Shown here piece after piece: positions 27,012 through 36,390 of a stretch of DNA of 37,343 nt. The notes beneath the pieces are model-generated. The model did not search any database. It was not told the origin of the DNA and saw only the letters and a list, made by a program, of their open reading frames with translations. Within the stretch, counting starts at the first letter, position 1. Each line of letters begins with the position of its first letter. Location of the stretch: the NCBI GenBank assembly GCA_025360185.1, contig JANYCR010000438.1, positions 1-37,343 of the forward strand. The letters are read 5' to 3'. Source of the DNA: Leptospiraceae bacterium. Its GTDB lineage: Bacteria; Spirochaetota; Leptospiria; Leptospirales; Leptospiraceae. Made by a program: the position numbers and the translations under genes.

Positions 27012-28114
27012 TATTTGCTTTCGTTCTTAATCCTATCTGTCGGACTTACAATATCAGTCACGCGAACACCGAAGTTTTCATCAATGACAACAACTTCCCC
27101 TTTTGCGATCAGCTTCCCATTTACCAGTAAATCGACAGGCTCGCCAGCAAGTTTATCTAACTCGATAATTGAACCTTCTCCTAATCCCAAAATATCCTTG
27201 ATGTACATTTTAGTTCTACCGAGTTCTACAGTGAGTGACATTTGCACATCCATGAGCAAATTAAGATTAGTCGCACCAGAGGGAGCACCCGCCGTAGAAA
27301 GAGAAGGAAAACTAACTCCCTTAATTCCAATTTGAGGACCAGAACTCGTCATCCCTATGTTAGCTGACTGACCACCAAAATTTGAAGGGCTTACATTTAC
27401 ATTCATACCGCCACTACTATCTCCATATCCTGTTCTATTTGGTGTTCTTCTGCTCAGGGCAAGAATCTCGTCCGCCATGCTTTTAGAAATTATATAATGA
27501 ACTTTAAAAACTCCAATTCCGTCGATGGTTAGGGTTAACGTTGTTCGAATTAAAGTTTTTCCATCAGGCAAAATTAAATCACGAGGAGATTTTGAACTAG
27601 ATACATCCACTGGCGAGCCAGAAATAGGTGCAGATATTTTCATACCAATTTGAACCGTTACGTTTCCAATAACGGAGGTGAATCCTTGCTTCAAAGTATC
27701 TAACTGAGCAGTTTCCATCGCACCTGTAGACAACCCACCCATTAAAACGTGCGCGATCTTGGAACCATTTTCCATCGACATGATGAGACAAGCCCTTCCA
27801 TTTACTGTACCTGTTAAGGTAGAAAATAAACAAACTGAGCCTGCGCCAATTTCTGCACTTATATCTACAGCACTCTTAGCCTCAGGCAATGGATTCGCAA
27901 ATTTTACACTCTTGGAAAGTAGCGTTCCAAGCATTCCGCCAGCTGTTGAAAAAGCAGCAGTTAAAATTTCAGTTAGAGCATCTTTATCCAAGGGAGATAA
28001 ATCATCTCCGCCACCACCTCCGCCACCGGAGTTGCCAGTGTCATAGGAAGGAGTTTCATCCGCTCCTTGTAAAAGTGCGTCTATTTCATCTTGTGAAAGT
28101 GAGCCGTCTCCCAT
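27011..28114 (-). CDS. fliY: FliY/FliN-type flagellar motor switch protein
   Basis: The 367-residue protein starts with GSLSQDEIDALLQG, the FliM/FliY N-terminal motif thought to bind phospho-CheY. A Gly-rich linker (seven Gly in a row near residue 31) leads to a CheC-like middle domain, and a second Gly/Ser/Asn-rich linker to a C-terminal SpoA/FliN domain (LLMDVQMSLTVELGRTKMYI, then EGSIIELDKLAGEPVDLLVN and FGVRVTDIVSP). This is the FliY layout seen in Leptospira and Bacillus rather than a short FliN. It forms part of the C-ring. It is the first gene of the coupled cluster; no clear promoter was found in the 155 bases before it. Confidence 0.93.
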   Translation of the reverse strand: MGDGSLSQDEIDALLQGADETPSYDTGNSGGGGGGGDDLSPLDKDALTEILTAAFSTAGGMLGTLLSKSVKFANPLPEAKSAVDISAEIGAGSVCLFSTLTGTVNGRACLIMSMENGSKIAHVLMGGLSTGAMETAQLDTLKQGFTSVIGNVTVQIGMKISAPISGSPVDVSSSKSPRDLILPDGKTLIRTTLTLTIDGIGVFKVHYIISKSMADEILALSRRTPNRTGYGDSSGGMNVNVSPSNFGGQSANIGMTSSGPQIGIKGVSFPSLSTAGAPSGATNLNLLMDVQMSLTVELGRTKMYIKDILGLGEGSIIELDKLAGEPVDLLVNGKLIAKGEVVVIDENFGVRVTDIVSPTDRIKNESK

Positions 28115-28238
28115 AGTTAAAGTATCTCCATTCTAAATTTTAATATGTGACATAATCAAAGGATTTCTGTCATCCACAATTTTATTGTAAGACAAAAAAA
28201 ATTATTTGCTTAAAGTTTTCTAAGTAGATTAACGACAA

Positions 28239-28256
28239 AAAGCCTCTATGAGCTTT
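28239..28256 (-). terminator. Weak intrinsic terminator after the GT-C gene
   Basis: On the minus strand AAAGC-TC and GA-G-GCTTT form a short stem with one bulge and a three-base loop, followed by TTTT. It lies 13 bases after the stop of the upstream membrane protein gene and would separate it from the flagellar operon. Confidence 0.4.
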
Positions 28257-28269
28257 ATAGAAAATTCAA

Positions 28270-29871
28270 CTATTGCAGAAATATATTCAAAATGAGAAAG
28301 TTTTGATTTTTTCCAAGATCAATCCAATTAAATTGGAGATGCGTATTGTTATCAGGAAAGTAGAATGTCCCAGCTTTCTCTGAAAGTTGTAATTGTTTTT
28401 TATATTCTGCTTGGATGGAGTTACGATTTTCTACTCCCAGTTCAGATGGAAACAATTGACTAATGATTGTCCTTCGCATTCCCATCGCTCTTAAACTAGA
28501 AAGCATCGTCGGCACATCTTGCAATTCTTCTAGAACGAACATCATTTGCCCGGGGTATAAATTTTGAGTATTGAGAGGCTGTGCATAATCGCGAAAAATA
28601 ATAGGAGTAGCATGATCCGCAACTTTTCTAAGCTCCTCATTAAACTTTGCTACATTCTTCCCAGCTCTTTGCATCCATTGATAATTTTGAAAGGTAGAGT
28701 ATATAGATGCAATTACAAGAAATGCAATCGTCATCTGTAAAACTTTGCCTAAGTTTTCTTTTGAATCAACATTGGTACGGAAATAATTCTGAATGCAAGA
28801 AATGCAAATCGCGCTTGCTAAACTAAAAATAGGATACATTCCGAATAAATATCTTGGTGCGCGATGATCTCCATGATTTGGAGATGTCAATAATATAGAA
28901 ATAAAACCAATCAAAACGATAACAAGAAGAAACCGCTCTTTCGTCAAAAGCTCTTTTACAAAAAAAATAATGGAAAGAAGAACTAAGACAAACGGCGATT
29001 GGTAAAAAAAGCCTCTAGTGTTAGAAAAAAGTAAATCCCGAATAATGTCGATTCGCCCTAATAGCCCAGGAGAAGCGTCATCTGTCAGCGTTAACGCAAA
29101 ACGTAGTCCGAGAGGGTGTCCATGAATAAAAAAATTCAAATACAATAAAGAAATAAACGGCAAAATAAATCCCAGTAAAGAATAGACTGCAATTTTAAAA
29201 AAACTCTTCTGGTAAACAAAAACTAGACTTATACCACAAGCCAAAATCACAAAGACCATTTCAAGTCTGAAATAAAGAGATACAGCTCCAAAAAAACCAA
29301 ATAGAATTAAGGAATAACTCTCTTGCCTCTTATAATAGATATTAGCAAAATAAAATCCAAGCGTTATCCAAAAAATAGCGAGCGGATATTCATGAAAAAC
29401 CAAATTATAAGTAGTGGCAGTCATTCCAAAGGAATATAAAATTAAACTCAAATTAATATATGAATTTTCTAATTCATATAATTTTCCAAGTTTGTATAAT
29501 AAAAGCAGAGTCAGTAACAAAGAAATATAATTTAACACATAAAGTCCGTTAACCCCTAAGCCCTGATAAAATGGAGCATTCAGTAATGGGAAATAGGGCG
29601 GGAAATCAATGTAATACTTTTCGCCTACTTTACCGATAAAAGGTTTTTTAAAGGGGAAGAAATTGTAATTCGTGTCAACCTTCTCGCCTTTGTATTGAAC
29701 GGAAAATGTAGAATAGCCGCTATTTACAATATCCTCTACTTGAATAAACATTAAACCAAAATCACCAAATTGCACGCCCTTAACAGGATTAAGGAATATG
29801 AGGAAAATATAAATTATCCCAATGAATAAGATTGTGCGAATGGGTTGAACGTTGGTTATTTTATCAATCAT
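28270..29871 (-). CDS. Multi-pass membrane protein, GT-C glycosyltransferase-like
   Basis: The 533-residue protein has about 10-12 predicted membrane helices. An acidic motif lies in the first outside loop after helix 1 (GVQFGDFGLMF), as in GT-C enzymes that take sugar from polyprenyl-phosphate carriers, and a C-terminal soluble tail of about 130 residues follows. Shared strings with the gene just upstream (FFPF and YxxxFPPYFPLLNAPFY in the first loop, APRYLFGMYPIFSLA later) show that the two are paralogues. They look like the large putative glycosyltransferases often seen in tandem in Leptospira. The acceptor and sugar are unknown. It follows its paralogue after 16 bases. Confidence 0.65.
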   Translation of the reverse strand: MIDKITNVQPIRTILFIGIIYIFLIFLNPVKGVQFGDFGLMFIQVEDIVNSGYSTFSVQYKGEKVDTNYNFFPFKKPFIGKVGEKYYIDFPPYFPLLNAPFYQGLGVNGLYVLNYISLLLTLLLLYKLGKLYELENSYINLSLILYSFGMTATTYNLVFHEYPLAIFWITLGFYFANIYYKRQESYSLILFGFFGAVSLYFRLEMVFVILACGISLVFVYQKSFFKIAVYSLLGFILPFISLLYLNFFIHGHPLGLRFALTLTDDASPGLLGRIDIIRDLLFSNTRGFFYQSPFVLVLLSIIFFVKELLTKERFLLVIVLIGFISILLTSPNHGDHRAPRYLFGMYPIFSLASAICISCIQNYFRTNVDSKENLGKVLQMTIAFLVIASIYSTFQNYQWMQRAGKNVAKFNEELRKVADHATPIIFRDYAQPLNTQNLYPGQMMFVLEELQDVPTMLSSLRAMGMRRTIISQLFPSELGVENRNSIQAEYKKQLQLSEKAGTFYFPDNNTHLQFNWIDLGKNQNFLILNIFLQ

Positions 29872-29887
29872 AGTCAGTATAAAAAAA

Positions 29888-31441
29888 TCATTCCAATTTA
29901 TATTGATAAATTTCTATTTGTTTTAAAGTCTGCACTCCAGTAAAAATAAGTTCAGAGGAAAGAAGTTTTAAATATGCTTCTTTTTCTTCTGGTTTCATTC
30001 TGTAAGAAAACAATTCAGGATTCTTAACATATGTAAAATCAGAATGATAGAATGAAATACTCTTTGCTATTTTCTTTTCTTTCACATTTTTCAAAAAGAT
30101 GGAAAGATCTTCTTTCGTAAAGATTAAGACATTAGCAGTATCTAAATAACCTGTCCCGGTATGGTTTATCAAAAAAGAATTTTGAAATATGCGAACGTCT
30201 GATTTTACAACATCAATCTCGGATTGAAATTGTTTCAATTGCTTTGTAGCTATTGTTAAAAATTTGAAACCAGCAAAACTTAAGGCAAGAGAAATAAAAA
30301 GGGAAAAGTAAATCAAAAACCTTGGAAATGGTTTTACTTTATTCTCATAGAAAGAAATCTTTTGAAAGAAATGATGAAGTAAAATTGCATTCGGTAAAAG
30401 CGCATGAACTAAATAACGAGGACCCCAAGTTACTACTCCGTCATTTGGAGCTGATATAGCGGCAAATGGCAAAAATAGTAAGAGAGTAATCACTATTAAC
30501 TTATCTTGATTTGAACATTCTCGAAAATTTTTCGGAAGGGTGAAATAAAAAAGCGAGACAAAAAAAAGTGGGGCAAATACAAAATAGCCTACTTTATACT
30601 TTCCCGCAAATAATAAAGTAGTAGTCTGTATTATCCGCTCTAAAACTGTTTGAGTAAAGCCCGATTTATTTGCCAAATATCTAGGTCCTAAAATATGTCC
30701 GTAGTCCCAAAAATTAAAAGCCAAAAAAGCAAGCGTAGTAATTCCAAATCCCATTCCAAATATAAAAAAGCGCATGAATTCATTTTTATTCTGAAACTTA
30801 TACACAAGCAAGAAACCAAGAGAAAGAGAAGTAAATAATAAGATTCCCTCCAATCGAAGCCAGACACCGAGTCCAAGTAAAAATCCAGCAAATAGCATTT
30901 TAAAAGGGAAGAGAGACGATTCATCTAAAGAGCGAATATACAGCATTAACCCCAAAAATGTAAATAAAACGGTATAAATATTCTCAGAGTAATCTAATGC
31001 AAGCGGTAAAAGATAACTACATAAAGCAACAACGATCAAGATAAAATTATTTACTTCAAATTCTTTTTGAAGAAGAAAAACCAATAACAGGAATATTCCC
31101 AATCCAATAAAGGGAAATATTTCTGGCGGAGAGATTTTTAGAACCAGCGCGGAGATAAACGAAAAGAAAATAGGGTATTGACCAAGATGACGGTTACCCA
31201 ATGTTAAATGATAGGCTCCGGGAAAAGGATAGAATCGAAATTCCGGGTCAAGACTAGAAGCGTTGTATCTCAAATCCTCCGAAGTAAATCCACTTTTTAT
31301 TATGGAATCTGCCTGAACTAATTTGTTTAGGCTATCGCCCGTAAACATATAAGAAGGATTTAGCGCATAAATATAATATACCCCAATTAGGAAAATGATT
31401 ATCCAAGTAAAAATTGATTTATTTCTATTTATCAAATTCAT
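29888..31441 (-). CDS. Multi-pass membrane protein, GT-C glycosyltransferase-like (paralogue)
   Basis: The 517-residue protein has the same build as the following gene: helix 1, a first loop with an acidic motif (YMFTGDSLNKLVQADSIIKS) and FRFYPFPGAYHL/GQYPIFFSF, many membrane helices, a WGPRYLVHALLPNAILLHHF segment, and a C-terminal soluble part. This fits a GT-C-fold glycosyltransferase, but no subfamily motif is decisive, and a role other than sugar transfer cannot be excluded. It begins 7 bases after the lipid-kinase gene stop, which supports a shared operon and a shared pathway with lipid-linked substrates. Confidence 0.65.
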   Translation of the reverse strand: MNLINRNKSIFTWIIIFLIGVYYIYALNPSYMFTGDSLNKLVQADSIIKSGFTSEDLRYNASSLDPEFRFYPFPGAYHLTLGNRHLGQYPIFFSFISALVLKISPPEIFPFIGLGIFLLLVFLLQKEFEVNNFILIVVALCSYLLPLALDYSENIYTVLFTFLGLMLYIRSLDESSLFPFKMLFAGFLLGLGVWLRLEGILLFTSLSLGFLLVYKFQNKNEFMRFFIFGMGFGITTLAFLAFNFWDYGHILGPRYLANKSGFTQTVLERIIQTTTLLFAGKYKVGYFVFAPLFFVSLFYFTLPKNFRECSNQDKLIVITLLLFLPFAAISAPNDGVVTWGPRYLVHALLPNAILLHHFFQKISFYENKVKPFPRFLIYFSLFISLALSFAGFKFLTIATKQLKQFQSEIDVVKSDVRIFQNSFLINHTGTGYLDTANVLIFTKEDLSIFLKNVKEKKIAKSISFYHSDFTYVKNPELFSYRMKPEEKEAYLKLLSSELIFTGVQTLKQIEIYQYKLE

Positions 31442-31448
31442 TCTTTGC

Positions 31449-32378
31449 CTACATCACCATCGGGATGCATCTTGGAATGAGTTTAAAATGAAATTCATGT
31501 GTTTGCAAAAAATCCATCTCACGGATCTCGCCATCTATTTCCTGTGAAAGGGTTCGTTCTGGAATAACATGAACTTCTACTCCTTTGAATTCAGTAACCC
31601 CTGTCATGTTTGCAATATTTCCAGAATATATTTTATGCGATTCGCTGATTAATTTTCGTTTAGGAATATTAGCAACTAATACTATATCAAAAATTCCATC
31701 TTCAATACTTGCACTTGGAGCCCAAATCATTCCACCTCCACTGAAGCCGGCATTGCAAACAAAAAAGTTTACAACTTCCGCTTCTGTTTCTTGCCAATTG
31801 CCATCAGTTTGTTTAATTCGAATTTTACATTTAGCAGGAGTATATTTGAACAAGACAGTGAGAGTATGATAGAAATAAGCCGCCATTCCAAATTGAAACG
31901 AAGATGCTTTCATCTGTCGATTCATATCCCCACCCATACCAATGGAAGTGATATTGATAAAATAAAATGGCTCTTTCCCATGCTCCAATGTAGAAAGACC
32001 GCAATCTACAAGTTTGAATGAGTTATTTTTTAGTGCATCCATGTAGTGAGACGAATGCTTGTTAAGTGTCTTCATGAAATCGCCACCGGTTCCCAGATTT
32101 ATAACGCCCACAGGAATTTCTGTTGGAATCAAATGTCCATTTTCAAAGTAGCCATTAACCGCTTCATTGACTGAGCCATCTCCGCCGGCAATCAATATCT
32201 GATCGTATTCTTTTTTCTGTAAAATTTCTCGCACTTTTCTCGTACAATCTTTCGGGGCTGAAGTAAAATAAACATCGAAGAATCCGAGATGATCTTCTAA
32301 TTTAGGTCTCATCTTATCAAATGCTACGCGAGAGGCGCCATGGCGACTTTTAGGGTTTAGAATTACGATTCGTTTCAT
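31449..32378 (-). CDS. Diacylglycerol-kinase-family lipid kinase
   Basis: The 309-residue protein belongs to the DAGK/sphingosine kinase/YegS family. It has the N-terminal NPKS strand (residues 8-11), the nucleotide loop GGDGSVNEAVNG (65-76) and NLGTGGDF (94-101), which corresponds to the family's LGTGNDF. The C-terminal beta domain includes CNAGFSGGGMIWAP and the EIDGE motif. Such enzymes phosphorylate diacylglycerol or another membrane lipid alcohol. Here it lies between a polyprenyl-phosphate glycosyltransferase and two GT-C-like genes, so recycling of lipid or carrier released during glycan synthesis is a reasonable inference. The Gly for Asn change in LGTGGDF is worth noting. Confidence 0.88.
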   Translation of the reverse strand: MKRIVILNPKSRHGASRVAFDKMRPKLEDHLGFFDVYFTSAPKDCTRKVREILQKKEYDQILIAGGDGSVNEAVNGYFENGHLIPTEIPVGVINLGTGGDFMKTLNKHSSHYMDALKNNSFKLVDCGLSTLEHGKEPFYFINITSIGMGGDMNRQMKASSFQFGMAAYFYHTLTVLFKYTPAKCKIRIKQTDGNWQETEAEVVNFFVCNAGFSGGGMIWAPSASIEDGIFDIVLVANIPKRKLISESHKIYSGNIANMTGVTEFKGVEVHVIPERTLSQEIDGEIREMDFLQTHEFHFKLIPRCIPMVM

Positions 32379-32456
32379 ACTGCAATTGATTTTTCAGCAT
32401 TCAATAAATGGCAATAAAAAAAATTGTTAACGATTACAATTATGGGAAAGAAAAAT

Positions 32457-33164
32457 TTAACCTGCAATTCGTTTGAACTTTAGCAATCTTACAAACATTA
32501 AAACTGAATCACGAATTAGGTTGACTTTGGAGCCCGGGATATCAGACCAATCAATTGGAATTTCTATGATTTTGAAATTCGATTTATGAAATAAAATTAG
32601 AACTTGAGTATCCCAGAGCCAGCGAAAGTCAGAAATGCGATCTTTAATTAGATTGAATTTCTCTCTTTTAAAAATTTTGAGTCCGCTCTGGCTATCATAA
32701 ACCGGAATAGAAAAAAGTAAGTTTAAAATCGTAATGAAAACCCTTCCCGATAAATGTCTTTTCAAAGAGCGACTTACCGTTTTTCCAAGAATTCGAATTC
32801 TAGAAGAAATAATCATATCATCTTGTTGATTTTTTTGAATGTACTGAATAAAGTTTTCAACTTCATAAGGAGGAATAGCGCCATCTGCATCGACAAATCC
32901 TATGTAATCCCCATTAGAATTTTCAATTCCATACTGAATTGCTCCGCCCTTACCTTTATTGACTTCATAATGCTTCAATTGAATTTTGTTTGATAAGCAG
33001 GGAGTAATTCTTTGGCTTAGTAATTCAAAGTCTTTCGTAGAACTGCCATCATCTACAATAATTAACTCTATCGGGTATTTCTCTACAAGAGATTTTATTG
33101 AATCTAAAAAAATTGGAAGACGTTTGGATTCATTATAGCAAGGTATTATAAGGGAAATTTTCAT
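32457..33164 (-). CDS. GT2 family glycosyltransferase, dolichyl/polyprenyl-phosphate glucosyltransferase-like
   Basis: The 235-residue protein has a GT2 fold close to ALG5/DPM1: IIPCYNES at the start, IIVDDGSS (residues 35-42), NKGKGGAIQYGI (69-80), the metal-binding VDADGA with Asp92 and Asp94, and the acceptor-side YDSQSGLKIFKRE motif. There is no C-terminal membrane domain, so it resembles the short DPM1 type and would charge a polyprenyl phosphate with a hexose on the cytoplasmic face. Its product is the kind of donor that GT-C enzymes use, and three GT-C-like genes lie close by. The lipid kinase follows after 78 bases. Confidence 0.88.
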   Translation of the reverse strand: MKISLIIPCYNESKRLPIFLDSIKSLVEKYPIELIIVDDGSSTKDFELLSQRITPCLSNKIQLKHYEVNKGKGGAIQYGIENSNGDYIGFVDADGAIPPYEVENFIQYIQKNQQDDMIISSRIRILGKTVSRSLKRHLSGRVFITILNLLFSIPVYDSQSGLKIFKREKFNLIKDRISDFRWLWDTQVLILFHKSNFKIIEIPIDWSDIPGSKVNLIRDSVLMFVRLLKFKRIAG

Positions 33165-33423
33165 ATTTTAAATTCTGACTTCTAATATCATCAAAAAATA
33201 AATATATTTCTAAAGCCAAGTCGAAAGTCTATTTTGCGATGAATAAAAACACTTACAATTAGAAGTTATTATGCATATAAATAAAGCAAGAAATATCCGA
33301 AATCGAATTTAAAATTCAATTGCCTGTAGCAAGCCCACCGCTATATGCCAAACCCTCAGAGTGAAAACTAATCTATTTTTCTAATTGAACTATTTCAATG
33401 TATAGAAATTTATACAAGAAGCT
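33165..33423. other. Divergent intergenic region without a gene
   Basis: This AT-rich 259-base stretch separates the minus-strand glycan genes from the plus-strand ones. It must hold promoters for both directions, but I see no convincing -35/-10 pair, repeat, tRNA or small open frame in it. Confidence 0.5.
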
Positions 33424-35055
33424 ATGAAAAAATTTATAAACTTGCTTAACGTAATTTTTGATTCTAAACTCAAATGGATTTTTTTTATGACATTCCATTT
33501 TTTCTTTCGATTGCCTTATTTTTTAAACGGCGAAAAAAGAATGCATGGCGATGAGGCATTTCATTGGCTAGTCAATCAAACTAATTTGAATGGAAATTTC
33601 ACTCTTCATCCATTTAATCATTCTTATTTAGGAGTCACAGATTTTTTATTCGTATTGCCGTTCTATCCACTCTTTGGAAATTCTGGACTAAGCAATCAAT
33701 TAGGGCTTTGGATCATGTATGGTCTCTTCGCTTTTTTTACAGTGAAGGCAACCGAATTACTTTTTGGTAAAAAGGAAAGCCAACTTGTTTATTATTTGCA
33801 TCTGATTCCATCTTCTTTCTTAATGATTCTCTCAGCTACGTATCATGGCGGACATTTTGGAGCGTATGTATTTTGGATCGCGGGATTTTATTTTTATTTA
33901 AAAATAATTAAGCAAGACTCAACTCAAATAGATACTTCTTCGGCATTATTCTTTGGGGCATTTTGGGGTTTATCTTATTATACCTCTCATCTTACTTTAT
34001 TAAGCATTGGAGTTTTTTTGCCACTATGCTTGTTATTTCTTCTAATCACTAAACCGGATGAATTGAAAGTTTTTAATAAGATAGGTTTATTTATTATCAT
34101 TGGTTTACTCATTGGATTAATTCCGGAGGCGTTAGGAAAATTTATCGTTCCCTTTGAAGCTAATCATAATAGCGATTTTCTTGCGAGACCTTTTTTCTAT
34201 TGGAAAAATAATTTATATGTGTTGCTTCATTACGAATGGGAATCGATTGCAGGAATTTTTGCACATCCGTTCATGAGGTATTATGGATTCTTCTTTGGAA
34301 CAAAAGAGCAAACTGTAATTTATATTATAAGTATAATGATAACTCTTATCATGACAGCATTTCCAATCGTATTTATTATAAAATCCATCCGAGAACAGGG
34401 ATTAAAAATAACTAACTTTCGATTTTACTTTTTTGTGGGCTACTTCGCGTTATTTGCGATTACTTTTATTTTAATTCTTTGCATCAACAAAGAACTAGAT
34501 GATTTTGGCGTTAGATATTTGATGCCAGTAATATCAATCAGTCCTTTCCTATTTGCTTACACGGCATACGCTTTAAAAGAAAAAAATCCCAAGTTTTTCT
34601 ATGCGTTAGTCTCCCTCATTTTTATTATTAACGTAGCCGGATACCTACAAGGTTATACAAGAAAAGCATTTTACGAATTTGAAGGAAGTCCTGGCGCGAA
34701 GGAAGTTTCCGAGTTTTTAAAATCAAAAGAAATTAAATATAGTTTTGCAAATCACTGGATTACATATAATCTTATAAAAAATTCAAATCAACAGCATCTA
34801 TCAGCTCCATTCCTAGGGGAAAATATTCATTACCCTCCAATGCATGATTTCATTGATAAAGAATCCAACTCTCATACTATTGCAATTATACAAATGGATG
34901 TGCTACTAGATTGGCATAGAGATAGATTAAAAAAAGATGATAACAACGAAAAATATTTAGATATGGCAGAAGGAAAATTTAAAGTCATCGAAGAAAAACT
35001 AATCAATAGATGGCAGATTTATATTTGCAAGAAGCAGGAAGGACTCAATCCATAA
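33424..35055 (+). CDS. Multi-pass membrane protein, GT39/GT-C glycosyltransferase-like
   Basis: The 543-residue protein has about 10-12 membrane helices. Right after helix 1 comes RMHGDEAFHWL, an acidic DE motif in the first external loop as in ArnT/GT39-type GT-C enzymes. Other membrane-loop strings are YHGGHFGAYVFWIAGFYFYL, GVRYLMPVISISPFLFAYTAYA and an outside C-terminal domain of about 140 residues. It is more distant from the two minus-strand GT-C-like proteins than they are from each other. The SGNH gene begins 30 bases downstream, so these two form a likely operon. The glycosyltransferase role is inferred from topology and the motif. Confidence 0.65.
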   Translation: MKKFINLLNVIFDSKLKWIFFMTFHFFFRLPYFLNGEKRMHGDEAFHWLVNQTNLNGNFTLHPFNHSYLGVTDFLFVLPFYPLFGNSGLSNQLGLWIMYGLFAFFTVKATELLFGKKESQLVYYLHLIPSSFLMILSATYHGGHFGAYVFWIAGFYFYLKIIKQDSTQIDTSSALFFGAFWGLSYYTSHLTLLSIGVFLPLCLLFLLITKPDELKVFNKIGLFIIIGLLIGLIPEALGKFIVPFEANHNSDFLARPFFYWKNNLYVLLHYEWESIAGIFAHPFMRYYGFFFGTKEQTVIYIISIMITLIMTAFPIVFIIKSIREQGLKITNFRFYFFVGYFALFAITFILILCINKELDDFGVRYLMPVISISPFLFAYTAYALKEKNPKFFYALVSLIFIINVAGYLQGYTRKAFYEFEGSPGAKEVSEFLKSKEIKYSFANHWITYNLIKNSNQQHLSAPFLGENIHYPPMHDFIDKESNSHTIAIIQMDVLLDWHRDRLKKDDNNEKYLDMAEGKFKVIEEKLINRWQIYICKKQEGLNP

Positions 35056-35085
35056 ATCATCTTGCGTGATACTCGGAGTATTCTA

Positions 35086-36207
35086 ATGAAGAAAAAAATT
35101 TTTCTATTTGTATTTATTTTAATTAACCTGGCAATTTTCGAAGCTGTCCTCACTGCTTTTGATCCTGAAAGAATTCTAGTAAAAGGATTCGATAAAGAAA
35201 TGCTATTTCGAATGTATCCAAACAAATCAGGCAAAGTTGTGTCAGAAGAATATTCTGTCCCTGTGGAAACAAACGCAAACGGATTCAGGCAAAAGTTAGA
35301 GCCTAATACAGAGTATTCTACGCTGACAATCGGAGACTCTTTTACGGAAGGGTGGGGAGTAGAAGAGAAAGAAGTTTATACGGAAATTTATAATCAAAAT
35401 TCTAAAACCGATAAGCTACTAAACTTAGGCTTACACGGATCATCCCCTATTCTATATGCACTCCAGATGAAATACTATCTAGAAACATTTAAACCAAAGC
35501 GAGTGATTGTTCAACTATTCGACAATGACTTAGACGATAACGACAAAATAGAAGTATTCGCAGAGTTAAACGAAGACGGAACTGTCCGCGCACCCAAACC
35601 AAGATTAGCCGCTACAATATTTGGAGAAAGTTTATACAATTTCTTCAAAGAAAGAACTCTATACAGGCTAACAACAAAGGTCTATAAATTTTTTCAAAAA
35701 CAACCTTCGCCAATTCTTTATTATAAAGTCGGAAGAGAACCAAGTATAATAGTTCTTAGCCACAAAGATTCTATCCAAAAATTTGGAGGACTTAAAAGCC
35801 TGGGAAGTGAAATCAATACAAAATACGGAAACCAATTTGGATTCTACAAAGATGCAAGCGAAGAACTCTGGAAAAGTCGGCTGCGAAAGAATGAAATTTA
35901 CCTCAACCAAATTATAAAAACCTGCCAAGAAAAAAACGTAGAACTTTCTTTTTTATACATACCGGCTAAAGAGTATTTTGCGCAAGGAGGAATCACTGGA
36001 AATATTAAAGAATACACAAGTGAAGCGCATAAACAAGCGAACCCGCACTTTCTCCAAATCGAAAAAGTCTGCAAAGAAAACGCGCTTAAATGCTATTATG
36101 CGAACGAATATTTTTTTGATAAAGATCCGGAGAGATTGTATTTTCCCTATGATGCGCATCTAAATGCTGAGGGTCATAAGGCAATTGCGGAGATGATTGG
36201 AGAATGA
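35086..36207 (+). CDS. SGNH/GDSL-type hydrolase with N-terminal membrane anchor
   Basis: The start at ATG 35086 is supported by GGAG (35075-35078) 7 bases upstream. The 373-residue product has an uncleaved or signal-type N-terminal helix (IFLFVFILINLAIFEAVLTAF), block I with the nucleophile in IGDSFTEGWGV (Ser85), a NLGLHGSSP block, and a C-terminal DAHLNAEGH block holding Asp356 and His358. This arrangement fits SGNH hydrolases and the O-acetyltransferase-like DHHW/AlgX group. It probably acts outside the cytoplasmic membrane on a glycan or acyl ester. It follows a GT-C-like gene, which suggests trimming or acylation of the same surface glycan. Confidence 0.82.
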   Translation: MKKKIFLFVFILINLAIFEAVLTAFDPERILVKGFDKEMLFRMYPNKSGKVVSEEYSVPVETNANGFRQKLEPNTEYSTLTIGDSFTEGWGVEEKEVYTEIYNQNSKTDKLLNLGLHGSSPILYALQMKYYLETFKPKRVIVQLFDNDLDDNDKIEVFAELNEDGTVRAPKPRLAATIFGESLYNFFKERTLYRLTTKVYKFFQKQPSPILYYKVGREPSIIVLSHKDSIQKFGGLKSLGSEINTKYGNQFGFYKDASEELWKSRLRKNEIYLNQIIKTCQEKNVELSFLYIPAKEYFAQGGITGNIKEYTSEAHKQANPHFLQIEKVCKENALKCYYANEYFFDKDPERLYFPYDAHLNAEGHKAIAEMIGE

Positions 36208-36210
36208 GGA

Positions 36211-36390
36211 TTATGCCAATGCCAGTTCTTTGTAGTGCCTAATTTCGCTTAGCTGCTTAGATATTTTAGTTCTCTCTTCTCGGATTTCGTATTCATCTTG
36301 AATGCCCATCCAAAATTCAACAGAGTTTCCGAAAAATTTAGAAAATCGCAATGCAGTATCAGTGGATATTCCTCGTTTGCCGTTTATTAT
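36211..36390 (-). pseudogene. C-terminal remnant of a HigA-family antitoxin
   Basis: This frame has no start codon. It encodes 59 residues, IINGKRGISTDTALRFSKFF, then GNSVEFWMGIQDEYEIREER, then a helical end. The NGKRGISxDTALRxxKFFG and FWMGIQ strings are characteristic of the C-terminal half of HigA/VapI XRE-type antitoxins; the first half of the helix-turn-helix is gone, and a stop (36391-36393) lies just before the remnant. No HigB toxin is next to it. The break coincides with the 3' end of the adjacent antitoxin-like gene. Confidence 0.82.

Noticed and set aside
26988-27335. 115-codon open frame on the plus strand
   Set aside because: It is antisense to fliY and the start of fliO; no ribosome binding site or known motif.
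28115-28238. Possible promoter TTGATT-N18-TAGAAT before fliY
   Set aside because: The -10 would be only about 20 bases from the start codon and run into the ribosome binding site, and the -35 is poor.
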